From Hymenobacter mellowenesis (GTDB lineage Bacteria > Bacteroidota > Bacteroidia > Cytophagales > Hymenobacteraceae): DNA of 64,000 bases. Under the pieces are notes generated by a model. That model was not told the DNA's origin. It saw only the letters and a list, made by a program, of their open reading frames with translations, and ran no database searches. Position 1 is the stretch's first letter, and the number at the start of each line of letters is the position of its first letter. The stretch spans positions 105,291 to 169,290 of the forward strand of contig NZ_JAUQSX010000014.1 of NCBI RefSeq assembly GCF_030581005.1, read 5' to 3'. Positions 1 to 9,160 of this stretch are shown in pieces. A program made the translations under genes and the position numbers.

Positions 1-1065
1 CTACGCCTCAATGCCAATGGCATGCAAGACCCCACTTTCGACGCCCACCTGACCAAGCCGTTGTACGGGCTTACCACCGTGAGCACCCTGGCTTCCTATC
101 CCGATGGCCGGCTGCTGGTGGGCGGCAGCTTCCCGTATGCATCCCCCCAATTGTTCCGGCTGACGGCTCAGGGCAACTTTGACCCCAGCTTTGCGCCGGA
201 TTTCGGCCCGGCTCCCCCCTACGTCACGTACGTCAGTCTCGTGGCGCTGCAGCGTGATGAGAACGTGGCCGTGGTCACCACGGGCAACACGTCGTGGCAG
301 ATAAAGGCGTCGGGCGCCCTATCGGGCACGCACAATTCCACCCCGCGCTACGTGCGCGCCATCACGGTGCAGCCCGACGGCAACATCCTGGTAGCGGGTG
401 ATTTTCCGTCGTTCGCCGGTAGCAAGCGCGGGTTAATTGCGCGGCTGCTGCCTTCGGGCGCCCTGGATACCTCGTTTGATGCCGGCCCTTTTGTTCAGCC
501 GAGCAGCGGCCCCCCCCAGGTTACGGCGTTGGCCGTGCAGTCCGATGGGCGCATCCTCTGCGCCGGCTTCTTCAGCAGCATCGCCGGGCAAGACCACCAC
601 GGCATTGCCCGCTTGCTGGCCAACGGACAGGTAGACAGTTCTTTTGGCGACAAGGCCCCGGTAGCTATGGCCGCGTCTTTCCTGGCCATTCATCCCAATG
701 GCCGCCTTTTGGTTGGGGCCTCGGCTCTCGATGCCAAAACTAATCGGCCGCTTACGCAAGGGCTCACCAGCCTCATCATGCCGGGGCTGACCGGCGCCGC
801 CCCGGTCGGCGCGTTGAAAAGAACTTCTCCCGGCATGAGTGTATTTCCCACGCCCGCTTCCCAAACGGTCACGGTTGAGGGCGACGAGGGCGCCACCCGC
901 GTGGAAGCCCGCGTGTATGATGTGTACGGCCGAATGGTGCTGCAAGCCTCAGCCACGGCCGCCCGCTTAGACCTGTCCGTGAGCAGCCTGGCGTCGGGAA
1001 ATTATGTGGTACACATTAGCACCGACTCCGGCACCACCTACCGAAAAATGACCGTGCAGCATTAA
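1..1065 (+). CDS. Secreted delta-60 repeat protein with T9SS type A sorting domain (5' partial)
   Basis: The reading frame is open from base 1 (it begins LRLNANG then MQDPTFD), so the true start lies upstream of the window and the ATG at 22 is internal. The visible part holds repeats of the type RLxxxGxxDxSF...DGRxLVGG, which match the delta-60 repeat family (beta-propeller-like repeats of large secreted bacterial proteins). The last 75 or so residues (MSVFPTPAS...VYDVYGRMV...LASGNYVVHI...KMTV) form a type A C-terminal sorting domain, which in Bacteroidota directs export through the type IX system and removal or attachment at the surface. The gene ends at a strong terminator shared with the convergent neighbour, another T9SS cargo. 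Function beyond surface or secreted repeat protein is unknown. Confidence 0.85.
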   Translation, partial: LRLNANGMQDPTFDAHLTKPLYGLTTVSTLASYPDGRLLVGGSFPYASPQLFRLTAQGNFDPSFAPDFGPAPPYVTYVSLVALQRDENVAVVTTGNTSWQIKASGALSGTHNSTPRYVRAITVQPDGNILVAGDFPSFAGSKRGLIARLLPSGALDTSFDAGPFVQPSSGPPQVTALAVQSDGRILCAGFFSSIAGQDHHGIARLLANGQVDSSFGDKAPVAMAASFLAIHPNGRLLVGASALDAKTNRPLTQGLTSLIMPGLTGAAPVGALKRTSPGMSVFPTPASQTVTVEGDEGATRVEARVYDVYGRMVLQASATAARLDLSVSSLASGNYVVHISTDSGTTYRKMTVQH

Positions 1066-1171
1066 CCATGTAAGCGGACCGGCATGCTTCACTTGGACCC
1101 GGCTGCAGGAGCGCATCCTACTAAAGCAAGAAAACCAAGGCCTTGCTTCTTCTAACGGCGGGCCCCTGAAG

Positions 1172-1229
1172 AAAGCCCTACTCGGATGGGTACCCGTAGT
1201 GGGCACCCATCCAAGCAGGGCTTTTTTTA
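1172..1229. terminator. Rho-independent terminator between convergent T9SS cargo genes
   Basis: AGCCCT plus GGATGGGT pair with ACCCATCC and AGGGCT around a short loop, followed by seven T. It can serve the plus gene ending at 1065 and, through the A run on the other side, partly the minus gene ending at 1269. The stretch 1066-1171 holds nothing else that I recognise. Confidence 0.75.
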
Positions 1230-1268
1230 GGAGGCCTGCACTTGGCAGGCATTCAGTTCCTGGTGCGG

Positions 1269-4200
1269 TTATTCGACCAACAGCTGCCGGCTGCTGAGGC
1301 CAGCCCGCACGATGTAGACCCCGGCGGGGAGGCCGCGCAGGTCGAGCGGAGCTTCCAGGGTGCCGGCCGGGGCGGCGTAGCGGCGCACCTCGCGGCCCAT
1401 CGCGTCGAACAACTGCACCGGGCCCGTGCCGGCGACCGGCAGGCGCAGGGTAGTGCGGCCGTGGGCGGGGTTGGGGTACAGCGCCAGTGGCTCGCGGAGT
1501 AAGCTCGGGGCCACGGACAAGAGGGCAGGGTCGGCCAGCACGCCAATGGCCGCCGACGTAACGCCAATGGGCCCGGTCAACACGTTGCTGCCGAAAGCGG
1601 CCAGAGGCGTAGCACGGCCGCCCACCACTACCCGGCCCCCAACCAGCGCGAGGCCCTGGAAGTCATCGGTATAAAGACCACCGGCGGCTTGTGCCCAGGC
1701 AATGCTCACGCTGGAGCCACCATCGGCCAAGCGCAGCACTAGCCCGTCGGCGGCGCCAGCGGCTTGCAGCAGCGTGCCGCCCAGGGTCACGGTGCCGCCG
1801 AAGGATGTGGCGACGTACACGCCCGTGCCGTTGGGCGCGGTCTGGTACACCACGCCGGGCAGCAGTTGCACCCAGCCCAGGCTGAGGCCGGCGGCGCCGT
1901 TGTCCAGCACTTTCAGCACGAAGCCAATGCCGGTTCCGGTGGTGCTCACACCCTGCCAAACGGTGCTGTTGGTGCTGCCCGACACGTACAAGGCATTGCC
2001 CTGCTGGCTCATGCTTACCACAAACTCGGGCCCGGCGCTGCCGGCCTGCACCGCGCCCGTGAAGCTGCTCGATGTGCCCGAGTCCGTGAGACGGGCCACG
2101 GCCACGTCGCCGTCGTTGTTGATGCTGGACAGGGTCGTGGCCCCAAAGCTGACCGTGCCGTAGAACACCCCGCTCAGGTACACCGTCGAGCCGCTGACGC
2201 GCAAGCCATACACGTTGATGCTGTTGGCGAAAGCCGGGCCCGTGGCGTTGCCAATGCCCTGGGCCCAGCCAAACGAGGCCGTGCTGCCGTTGTCGACGAG
2301 CTTGGCCACGTAGCCATCGTCCTGGCTGGCGTTGCTGCTCAAGGCCGTCACTCCGCCAATCTGAAGCGCAGCGCCGGTGAAATCGCCGCCCACGTACACG
2401 TTGTTGCCGCTGGCGGTGAGGGCTTCCACAAACGTCCCGCTTCCGTCATCAATCAACTGCGCCCACGTGAAACCGGCGCTGGAACCGGCGTCGGTGAGCT
2501 TGGCCACGTAGCCGGTAATCGAACCCGGAGATGAGGCCGTGAGCGTAGTGCTGCCCAGCGCAATGGTCTGGCCGTTAAACTGCCCAGCCACATACACGCT
2601 GTTGCCGCTCACGGCCAGGCCGGCATAGGTATCCTCATCGCCCGCCCCGCCGGCCCGCACGGCCCACACGTAGCTAGCCGTGCTGGGATTGAACTTGGCC
2701 ACGAACAAGTCGCGCCCGCCCACGCTGGTGAGCGTGGTGCCGCCCAGCGTGATGGTGCCGCTGAACTCCCCGGCCACCACCACGGTGCCCGCCGCAGCAG
2801 GCGCCGCCCAGCGAATGGAGCTGGTGCCGGTGCTGCCCGCCGCGCTCTGCCAGGTGGGAGCTGTATTGGTGCCTACCGTGAAGCTCACCAGCGCATTGCT
2901 GTTGCCCAGGGGCGTGGCCACTTCAATGGGCCCCGACTGCGCCCCGGACGGCACCACCACCCCGCTGATTTGGGTGCCGGCGGTATTCACGATGAAGCCC
3001 CCCGCCACGACGTTGTTGGTGGTGCCGGCAAAGGTGATGGTAGAGGTCCCGGCCAGGCCCTCGCCGTACAGGGTAATGGTGGTACCCAACGGTCCGGCGT
3101 TGGGAGCCGCGAGGGTCAGCAGCGGGGCCGGGTCGGAAAGAGTGGCCACGAAACCGGGCCGGACGCCCGCGCTGGCACTCACGCTGAGGCTGCCGAAAGT
3201 GGCCGGGGCTGCTACCTGCCCGGCAACATACCAGGTCCGCGTGTCGAGGCGCCCCACGCCCACGGCGTTATCGGCCCCGGTGCCACCGGCCTGCTGCGCG
3301 CCCACGAAAGTGGCGCTGCTGCCCCGGTCGGTGATTTTGGCCACCAGCACGTCGCTGCCGCCGGCGCTGGTGAGGGTGCGGGTGCCCAAGCTGGCCGTGC
3401 CGCCGAACGTGCCGGCCGCGTACAGGCTGGTGCCGTACAGGGCCAGGGCATTGACGCTGTTGGAGGCATCGGTGCTGGTGCCGCTGTTTTGCAGCGCCCA
3501 GGTGAAACTGGCCGAAGTGCCCGCGTCGGTGAGCTTGCTCACGAACAGGTTGGCCACGCCCGGATTGGCGAGCGTGGTACTGCCAAAAGAAGCGCTGGCG
3601 CTACGGTAGCTGCCGCCCACATACACGCTGGTGCCGCGGGCCAGCACAGAGCGGGCGTAGTCGTCGCCGGAGCCGCCGGCCCGCTGCGCCCAGGAAATGC
3701 TGCCCACGTTGGCATAGCTCAGCTTTAGTACGAACAGGTCTTCGCCGCCGGCGCTCGTCAGGGTGCCGCCGGGCACGGTGTTAGCGGTGCTGTTGAAAGT
3801 GCCGGCCGCGTACAGGGAACTGCCGCTGAGGCTGAGCGCCGTCACGGCATCGCCGGCCAGCACCACCGGGGCCGGCGTGGTGGAAAGCGTTGCACTTGTG
3901 GCCGAGTAAAGAGCCACGAAGCCTCCCGTTCCCGCCAGAGTGTAGGCGTCGAACGAGGCATTGCCCCCGCTGCTGCCCCCGAGGTAGAGGTAGGAATTGA
4001 CCAGGTTGGTGAGGGAGGTGGCGTAGTCATTGGCCGTGCCGCCCGCCCGTTTGGCCCAGTTCACGGCAGGCGTGCCGCCGGCCGACTCGTTGAGGCGGGC
4101 CAGAAAGATGTCGCTGTTGCCCGCTTGGGCATTGGTCAGGGCGGGGCGGGCGCCCAGGGTCAGCGTCTGGCTCACGAAATTGCCGGCCACGTACACGTAG

Positions 4201-4550
4201 GGGCTATACACCGCAATGGCCGTAGCCGCGTTGCGGCCGGTGGTGGCGCTGCCGGTGCCCTTCAGGGCCCAGGCAAAGCCGCTGCCGGGGTTCCACTTGG
4301 CCACGAACAGCTCCTGGGTATTGGTGGTGCTGAGGGTGATGCTGCCGAAGGTGGCCGTGCCGGCAAACCCGCCGGCCAGGTACACGTTGCCGCTGCCGTC
4401 GGTGGTACTGGCTTGCACCTGCACGTCGCCGGCGGCGGCCACGGCCGCCTGCCAATCGGGAGTTTGGGCCTGGGCTTGCCAGGCCGTGGCCAGCCATAAG
4501 AACAGGAGCAGCAAGCCGCTGCGGCCACACTGAGGTAGAGTGAAGGTCAT
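1269..4550 (-). CDS. Large secreted beta-propeller-repeat protein with IPT/TIG domain and T9SS tail
   Basis: The 1093-residue product is best started at the ATG at 4550, because a clear signal peptide follows (residues 1-28, ending AWQAQA-Q); the open frame continues 80 codons upstream without signal character. Repeats of about 50-60 residues carry the pattern WAxxAGG...D/S...V...G..LYVAG.F.G...T..LTS.GG.D.FVAKL, like SBBP-type beta-propeller repeats. They occur on both sides of an immunoglobulin-like IPT/TIG domain at about residues 475-560 (LTLAAPNAGPLGT...GEGLAGTSTITFAG). The last 70 residues (LALYPNPAHGRTTL...DAMGREVRRY...LPAGVYIVRAG) are a type A sorting domain. It is probably an extracellular or surface protein; binding target unknown. 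The divergent neighbour is an outer-membrane barrel. Confidence 0.85.
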   Translation of the reverse strand: MTFTLPQCGRSGLLLLFLWLATAWQAQAQTPDWQAAVAAAGDVQVQASTTDGSGNVYLAGGFAGTATFGSITLSTTNTQELFVAKWNPGSGFAWALKGTGSATTGRNAATAIAVYSPYVYVAGNFVSQTLTLGARPALTNAQAGNSDIFLARLNESAGGTPAVNWAKRAGGTANDYATSLTNLVNSYLYLGGSSGGNASFDAYTLAGTGGFVALYSATSATLSTTPAPVVLAGDAVTALSLSGSSLYAAGTFNSTANTVPGGTLTSAGGEDLFVLKLSYANVGSISWAQRAGGSGDDYARSVLARGTSVYVGGSYRSASASFGSTTLANPGVANLFVSKLTDAGTSASFTWALQNSGTSTDASNSVNALALYGTSLYAAGTFGGTASLGTRTLTSAGGSDVLVAKITDRGSSATFVGAQQAGGTGADNAVGVGRLDTRTWYVAGQVAAPATFGSLSVSASAGVRPGFVATLSDPAPLLTLAAPNAGPLGTTITLYGEGLAGTSTITFAGTTNNVVAGGFIVNTAGTQISGVVVPSGAQSGPIEVATPLGNSNALVSFTVGTNTAPTWQSAAGSTGTSSIRWAAPAAAGTVVVAGEFSGTITLGGTTLTSVGGRDLFVAKFNPSTASYVWAVRAGGAGDEDTYAGLAVSGNSVYVAGQFNGQTIALGSTTLTASSPGSITGYVAKLTDAGSSAGFTWAQLIDDGSGTFVEALTASGNNVYVGGDFTGAALQIGGVTALSSNASQDDGYVAKLVDNGSTASFGWAQGIGNATGPAFANSINVYGLRVSGSTVYLSGVFYGTVSFGATTLSSINNDGDVAVARLTDSGTSSSFTGAVQAGSAGPEFVVSMSQQGNALYVSGSTNSTVWQGVSTTGTGIGFVLKVLDNGAAGLSLGWVQLLPGVVYQTAPNGTGVYVATSFGGTVTLGGTLLQAAGAADGLVLRLADGGSSVSIAWAQAAGGLYTDDFQGLALVGGRVVVGGRATPLAAFGSNVLTGPIGVTSAAIGVLADPALLSVAPSLLREPLALYPNPAHGRTTLRLPVAGTGPVQLFDAMGREVRRYAAPAGTLEAPLDLRGLPAGVYIVRAGLSSRQLLVE

Positions 4551-4763
4551 AATGCGTTTTTTGAAAGTAGAAGGATGACAATGAGGAACAAACATAGCGA
4601 CTGAAGCATCATTATCGGCTGCGCCATTCCCGGTTTTGCAAAGCGCCAAATCCGTGTCCTGTCCCCATGGCTGGCAGTGCAGACGCGCACCAGCGCCCGA
4701 CAAGAAAGCGACGGCGCTTTCCAAATTTCTGCCGGGTGGCCAGCCGGGCGCTGGCGCCGGTTT

Positions 4764-4771
4764 TATCTTCG
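4764..4771 (+). promoter_or_regulatory. Candidate -7 box TATCTTCG for the Omp85-like gene
   Basis: TATCTTCG resembles the Bacteroidota -7 element TAnnTTTG and lies 37 nt before the ATG at 4809. I see no convincing TTTG -33 element. The divergent spacer 4551-4808 contains nothing else I recognise. Confidence 0.4.
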
Positions 4772-4808
4772 GGAAATTAAACCGTGGCATTTGCGTTATG
4801 CTCCCCGA

Positions 4809-6671
4809 ATGACTACCCGCTGGCTGTGCTTCTGGAGAATACTGCTGTTTGCCGGGCTGGCCCTGCCGTTGGCCGCCCGCGCCCAGACGCCCGGCCTTAA
4901 CCCCAACGCCCCCAATCAGCCCGGCCTGGCCTCCCCGCCCCTGCCACCGCGTGCGGCCCCGCCCCTGGCGCCGGCCCAGCGCCGCGCCCTAGCCCACCCG
5001 CGCGTGCTGCTGCTCGAGGCCGAAGGCGCTGACCGCGCCATCCTACGGCGTTATAAGATGCCGGCCACCGTGCCCGATTCGCTCACAGCGCTGCGCGAAG
5101 TGCGCGAGCTGGTGCTGGCCCTGCAAGCCGCTGCCTACCTCACGGCCTCGGCCGATGAGATGCGCTGGAGCCGCGACACGGTGCGCGCCCGCCTCTACGT
5201 GGGCGAGGCATTTAGCTGGGCCTACCTGCGCAACGGCAACCTCGGCGACGGCCTGCTGACGCGCGCCGGCTACCGCGAAAAGCTGTTTCGCCAAACGCCG
5301 TTCCAGCCCGCCGACTGGGCCCGCTTGCAGGAGCGTATTCTTACGGAAGCCGAAAACCAGGGCTTCCCCTTCGCCACCGTCGGCCTCGATTCGCTGCAGC
5401 TCAGCGGGCACGCCATTGCGGGCCGCGTGGTGCTCAAGCGCGGCCCGGCGGTGGTGTTCGACTCGCTGCAAATTGTGGGCAACACCAAGACCAAAAAGCG
5501 CTTCCTGACCAAGTACCTGCAGATTTTCCCGGAGCAGCCCTTCAGCCAGCAGCGCGTAGCCGCCGCCGCCCAGCTGCTGCGCCAGCTGCCCTACCTGCGT
5601 CTGCGCGCCGAGCCCGAAATCCGGTTTGCCCGGGGCCGCGCCCGCGTGTATTTGCTCATCGATGACCGGCCCAGCAACCAGTTCGACGCCATTGTGGGCA
5701 TCCTGCCCAATGCCAACGCCCAGCAGACCGGCGTGCAGTTCACCGGCGACGTCACCATCAACCTGCGCAACATCAAGGGTGGCGGCAAGCAGTTGGGCCT
5801 GCAATGGCGCAAAACCGACGCCCTCTCGCAGCTGCTCGATGCCCAGTACGTGCACCCCAACTTCTTCGGCACGCCGCTGGAAGTGTCGGGCACCTTCAAC
5901 CTCTACAAGCAAACCGACGCCTTCACCACCGTGCAGCCGCGCCTGCAGGTGACTTACCCCACGGTGCGCGCGGGCCGCATCAGCTTTTTCGCCGAGCAGC
6001 GCAGTTCTTCGCTCGACTCGCTGCGCGACACCACCGTGCTGCCCACCAACCTCGACTCGCGCTACACGGCCTACGGCCTGGCATACGCCTGGACCAGCCT
6101 GGATGACCTGTTTTTTCCGCACCGCGGCTACTTGCTAAACGCTCAATCGGCGGTAGGCACCAAAACCATCATCCAAAATGCTCAGCTGAGCGCCGAGCTT
6201 TACAACGGCATTCCCATGCAATCGACGCAGTACACGTTTGCCGTGCGAGCCGAGCGCTACTTCCCCGTGAAGCGGGCCGGCGTGCTGCTGGTGCGCCTGC
6301 GCACCGAGGGCTTGCTCAACCCGCGCCTTTCCACCAACGACCTGCTGCGCCTAGGCGGGCTGAACTCCTTGCGCGGCTTCAACGAAAACCAGTTTTACGT
6401 CAGCTCGTTCGCGCTGGCCACGGCCGAATTCCGCCAGTTTATCGGCGCCGATTCCTACGTGTTTTTGTTTGCGGACCAAGCCTATCTGCGCCACGATGCC
6501 GTGGATGAAAAATTCGGTGACCAGCCCACCGGCCTCGGGGCAGGGCTGAGCTTCCGCACCGGCGCGGGCCTGTTTCAGTTCGTGTATTCGGTGGGCCAGG
6601 CCAGTAGCATCAACCAGAAGTTCGCGCTGAACGCCTCCAAGATTCACTTTGGTCTGACCAGCCGGTTTTGA
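4809..6671 (+). CDS. Omp85/BamA-TamA family outer-membrane protein
   Basis: The 620-residue product starts at the ATG at 4809, chosen because a signal peptide follows (residues 1-25, LPLAARA-Q); an in-frame extension to 4677 lacks signal features. A POTRA-like domain lies at about residues 205-290 (GRVVLKRGP..VFDSLQIVGN, then a YLRLRAEPEI strand), and residues 295-620 form a 16-strand-type barrel ending in F. The diagnostic loop-6 motif is LRGFNEN at about residue 520 (family consensus V/I-RGF/Y). Omp85 proteins insert or translocate outer-membrane or surface proteins. This one is shorter than BamA and has only one or two POTRA domains, so it fits the BamA/TamA-like accessory group better than BamA itself. 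Substrate unknown. Confidence 0.85.
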   Translation: MTTRWLCFWRILLFAGLALPLAARAQTPGLNPNAPNQPGLASPPLPPRAAPPLAPAQRRALAHPRVLLLEAEGADRAILRRYKMPATVPDSLTALREVRELVLALQAAAYLTASADEMRWSRDTVRARLYVGEAFSWAYLRNGNLGDGLLTRAGYREKLFRQTPFQPADWARLQERILTEAENQGFPFATVGLDSLQLSGHAIAGRVVLKRGPAVVFDSLQIVGNTKTKKRFLTKYLQIFPEQPFSQQRVAAAAQLLRQLPYLRLRAEPEIRFARGRARVYLLIDDRPSNQFDAIVGILPNANAQQTGVQFTGDVTINLRNIKGGGKQLGLQWRKTDALSQLLDAQYVHPNFFGTPLEVSGTFNLYKQTDAFTTVQPRLQVTYPTVRAGRISFFAEQRSSSLDSLRDTTVLPTNLDSRYTAYGLAYAWTSLDDLFFPHRGYLLNAQSAVGTKTIIQNAQLSAELYNGIPMQSTQYTFAVRAERYFPVKRAGVLLVRLRTEGLLNPRLSTNDLLRLGGLNSLRGFNENQFYVSSFALATAEFRQFIGADSYVFLFADQAYLRHDAVDEKFGDQPTGLGAGLSFRTGAGLFQFVYSVGQASSINQKFALNASKIHFGLTSRF

Positions 6672-6888
6672 TGCCTGTGAGCGGGCAATAGGTGCCGAAT
6701 ACCCGCCATTTTGTCGCCTTTTTAAGCGCCGAAAAATGGTTTTATGCCAGCGTGGCCGACATTGCTGAATTTGGATAAAAATGACGGCCAATACGGCTGA
6801 TTTTCAGGCACACTAAGCCTTAATTCAGATTGGTACATCATTTGTAATAGATGGTCTGAAGCCGACGCCTAAAACCCGGCTCCCAACC

Positions 6889-7272
6889 ATGAAACTCATC
6901 AGCCCGAAATTCATCCGTTCCATTGCCCCGCAGCTCGATTTGCTCAACACCATCGGTGGCGGCGTGGCCCAGCCCCAGCTCCGCGTCGACCAGCGTCCCA
7001 AAGGCGTGATTCTGCGCGTGGCTATGCCCACCGTGCCGGCCGACAGCTTCCGCGTGGTGCTTAACCAGCAGAAGCTCACTGTGTTCGGCGAGTACCGCCA
7101 CGAGCCCGACGACCAGCTGGCCGCCCCCCTCTTCGTGCAAACCCTCGACCTGCCTAACAACCTCGACCTGGCCCGCATCGATGCCGTGCACGAAGGCAAC
7201 GAGTTGCAGGTCCGCATTCCCTTCCTCAACCCCAGCGACCAGCAGCGCGAAATCGACATTCGTCACAATTAA
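6889..7272 (+). CDS. Small heat-shock protein-like (Hsp20/alpha-crystallin) protein
   Basis: The 127-residue protein has an alpha-crystallin-type core at about residues 35-122: VDQRPKGVILRVAMPTV, FRVVLNQQKLTVFGEY, then LDLPNNLDLARIDAVHEGNELQVRIPF. This is the strand order of Hsp20 proteins, which bind unfolding proteins without ATP. The canonical C-terminal I-x-I is not clear, although EIDIRH at the end may stand in for it. The protein is shorter than many Hsp20s. It is monocistronic, with a terminator at 7415. The upstream stretch 6672-6888 is AT-richer than the genes and should hold the promoter, but no exact box stands out. Confidence 0.75.
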   Translation: MKLISPKFIRSIAPQLDLLNTIGGGVAQPQLRVDQRPKGVILRVAMPTVPADSFRVVLNQQKLTVFGEYRHEPDDQLAAPLFVQTLDLPNNLDLARIDAVHEGNELQVRIPFLNPSDQQREIDIRHN

Positions 7273-7325
7273 TTTCGGGTTTCAAACCGAATTAATTTCG
7301 CTGACTATCTGTTAATTAAATATCC

Positions 7326-7381
7326 ATAACGCCGGGACCGACCGGCACCGCAGTCCATCGATAACGCCGGGTCCGACCGGC
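7326..7381. repeat. Two 21-bp near-identical direct repeats, 35-bp period
   Basis: ATAACGCCGGG(A/T)CCGACCGGC occurs at 7326-7346 and 7361-7381 with one difference. Each copy contains GCCGG...CCGGC, so each can also fold. They lie between the Hsp20-like gene and its terminator, so they would be in the 3' untranslated region. Function unknown. Confidence 0.7.
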
Positions 7382-7414
7382 CACTTTCCGAGTCTTCTGG
7401 TTTTCACCATTGAG

Positions 7415-7446
7415 CCACCGCCCGCAGCGGTGGTTTTGTTTTTTTG
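7415..7446 (+). terminator. Rho-independent terminator after the Hsp20-like gene
   Basis: CCACCGC and GCGGTGG form a perfect 7-bp stem around CCGCA, followed by a T-rich run (TTTTGTTTTTTT). Confidence 0.8.
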
Positions 7447-7468
7447 GGCGCTGAACCTCTCTTTTTAG

Positions 7469-7558
7469 AATGTCATGCAGAGCGCAGCGAAGCATCTCGC
7501 ATGCTTCAACTAATTACTGGTGGCGGGCAAGATGCTTCGCTGCGCTCTGCATGACGTT
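7469..7558. repeat. Long intergenic inverted repeat (family A, copy 1)
   Basis: Arms 7472-7497 and 7530-7555 are perfect 26-bp complements containing the family core GTCATGC..AGCGCAGCGAAGCATCT, with a loop of about 32 nt. The copy lies between convergent genes, beyond the terminator at 7415. Confidence 0.9.
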
Positions 7559-7573
7559 CTTTTCCATCGTCAC

Positions 7574-7897
7574 CTACCCAAACAGCGGCACCAGTAGCAC
7601 AAAACTCATCAGCAGTGCCAGGTAAAACCAGCCCATCACCTGGCCCCGGTAGTGCCGCGGCAGCCGGTTGCTGAGCACCAGCATGGCCGCGATGACCAAC
7701 GCCAAGTGCGACACGAAAAACACCATCGTTTTCAGCCAGTTGCTCACGATGGTGTTTTCGGGCTGCATCTGGTTCGATTCGCCCAGTCCCGAGGTGAGGT
7801 ACTGCAGGCCATAGAAGGCCACGGTTTCGAAGGCCACAAAGAGCAGCAAACCAATGAAGAGCGATTCTTTCGAGGATTTCGGCGATACGTCGGCCAT
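7574..7897 (-). CDS. Small three-helix inner-membrane protein, unknown
   Basis: The 107-residue product has three predicted membrane segments, at about residues 13-33 (FIGLLLFVAFETVAFYGL), 59-78 (MVFFVSHLALVIAAMLVL) and 88-106 (MGWFYLALLMSFVLLVPL), with a short polar N-terminus (SPKSSKES). I do not recognise a family. It starts five bases after the stop of the VF530-like gene on the same strand, so the two are probably cotranscribed. Confidence 0.75.
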   Translation of the reverse strand: MADVSPKSSKESLFIGLLLFVAFETVAFYGLQYLTSGLGESNQMQPENTIVSNWLKTMVFFVSHLALVIAAMLVLSNRLPRHYRGQVMGWFYLALLMSFVLLVPLFG

Positions 7898-7902
7898 GGC
7901 GG

Positions 7903-8178
7903 TTAGGGGCGCGGGCGGCCCTGCACTTCGGCCGAGCGGGCCTTAATGTACAGTTCCTCCACCTTGGTGCGGGCCCAGGGCGTGCGGCGCAAAAAGGTGA
8001 GGCTGGACTTGATGCTGGGGTTTTCGGCGAAACAGTTCATGCGCAGGCGCGCGTCGAGCTCAGGCCAGCCGTAAGCGGCCACCAAATACTCCAGAATAGC
8101 GGCGAGCGTGACGCCGTGCAGTTCGCTGATGAGGTGGCCGGATTCGTCGCGGGCGTCGGCGGCGCGGAGGAAAGACAT
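7903..8178 (-). CDS. VF530/DUF2132 family protein
   Basis: The 91-residue product carries the family signature in order: LHGVTLAAILEYLVAAYGW, NCFAENPSIKSSLTFLRRTPWAR and VEELY. This matches the VF530 fold (DUF2132), a small helical family described as possibly DNA-binding, of unproven function. I place the start at the ATG at 8178 and not at 8205, because a -7-like box (CAACTTTG on the minus strand, 8203-8210) would overlap the upstream ATG and because the family core begins shortly after residue 10. It lies upstream of the small membrane protein gene. Confidence 0.85.
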   Translation of the reverse strand: MSFLRAADARDESGHLISELHGVTLAAILEYLVAAYGWPELDARLRMNCFAENPSIKSSLTFLRRTPWARTKVEELYIKARSAEVQGRPRP

Positions 8179-8254
8179 GGCAAAGGCGGATGGTGCGAAA
8201 CGCAAAGTTGGCGAAAAGCCGCCGGCCGGGGCACGACGGGGCCGGGTCCGTCGT

Positions 8255-8262
8255 TATTTTTG
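8255..8262 (+). promoter_or_regulatory. -7 box TATTTTTG for the lysozyme gene
   Basis: It matches TAnnTTTG exactly and lies 13 nt before the ATG at 8276, which implies a very short leader. Confidence 0.55.
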
Positions 8263-8275
8263 AGCCGCACCGCCC

Positions 8276-9154
8276 ATGCCGACCCCCTCCCCCACCCGCC
8301 GCGCCCCCGCGCCTGCTCCGCCCCGCGCCCCCCGCCAGGCCTGGCGTAGCGTGCTGCTGGCCGGGCTGCTGATGGGGCTCACGGTGGGCGGCTACTATTA
8401 CCTGCGCCACCAGGTGCAACTCAACCGCTACGCCCGCCGGGCCTGGGCCACGCTCACCCAAGGCGGCCTCACGGGCCGCGAGAAAACACCGCTGCTGGCC
8501 GGCTACTCGGTGCACGGCATCGATGTGTCGGCCTACCAGGGCCGCATCGACTGGCCCGAGGTGGCCCGCAACCGGGTGCGCTTTGCCTTTATCAAAGCCA
8601 GCGAGGGCGCCACCATGCGCGACGCCCGCTTTGCCCGCAACTGGCGCGAGGCCCGCAAGGCCGGCGTGCTCTGTGGGGCCTACCACTACTTCCAGCCCAA
8701 CCGCGACGGCCAGGTGCAGGCCGACCTCTTTGCCCGTACCGTGCCCCTGGCCCCCGGCGACCTGCCCCCCGTGCTCGACGTGGAAGCCGCCAATTTCCAC
8801 GACGTGGCCGTGCTGCGCCGCGAGGTGGCCCGCTGGCTGCGCCTCATCGAGGCGCACTACGGCGTGCGGCCCATTCTTTACTCCAACCACAGCTTTTATA
8901 AGCGCCACCTGGCCGGGCATTTCGATGCCTACCCGCTCTGGCTGGCCCACTACGAGGTGGAGCGCCCCGCCATGCCCCGCAGCAAGTGGATAATCTGGCA
9001 GCACTCCGACGAATCGCACGTGCCCGGCATCCGGGGCGTGGTCGATTTCAACGTTTTTCAGGGCAATTTCAAAGACCTGGAGGCCCTGCGCGTGCCGCCT
9101 GCCCCGGCCCCAGCCCCGCCCAAAGCGCTGAAGTCCAAATCCCGGCATCGCTGA
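8276..9154 (+). CDS. GH25 family lysozyme, membrane-anchored
   Basis: The 292-residue product has a Pro/Ala-rich N-terminus (1-22), one membrane segment at about 23-43 (VLLAGLLMGLTVGGYYYL), and a glycoside hydrolase 25 domain from about residue 80 to 275. Key motifs are GIDVSAYQGRIDW (first catalytic Asp region), FAFIKASEG, GAYHYF, PVLDVEAAN (the D-x-E pair) and WIIWQHSD near the end. GH25 enzymes cleave the N-acetylmuramic acid to N-acetylglucosamine bond of peptidoglycan. The membrane anchor places it in the periplasm, facing the wall. It is convergent with the MxKDx gene and shares its terminator. Confidence 0.92.
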   Translation: MPTPSPTRRAPAPAPPRAPRQAWRSVLLAGLLMGLTVGGYYYLRHQVQLNRYARRAWATLTQGGLTGREKTPLLAGYSVHGIDVSAYQGRIDWPEVARNRVRFAFIKASEGATMRDARFARNWREARKAGVLCGAYHYFQPNRDGQVQADLFARTVPLAPGDLPPVLDVEAANFHDVAVLRREVARWLRLIEAHYGVRPILYSNHSFYKRHLAGHFDAYPLWLAHYEVERPAMPRSKWIIWQHSDESHVPGIRGVVDFNVFQGNFKDLEALRVPPAPAPAPPKALKSKSRHR

Positions 9155-9160
9155 AACCCG

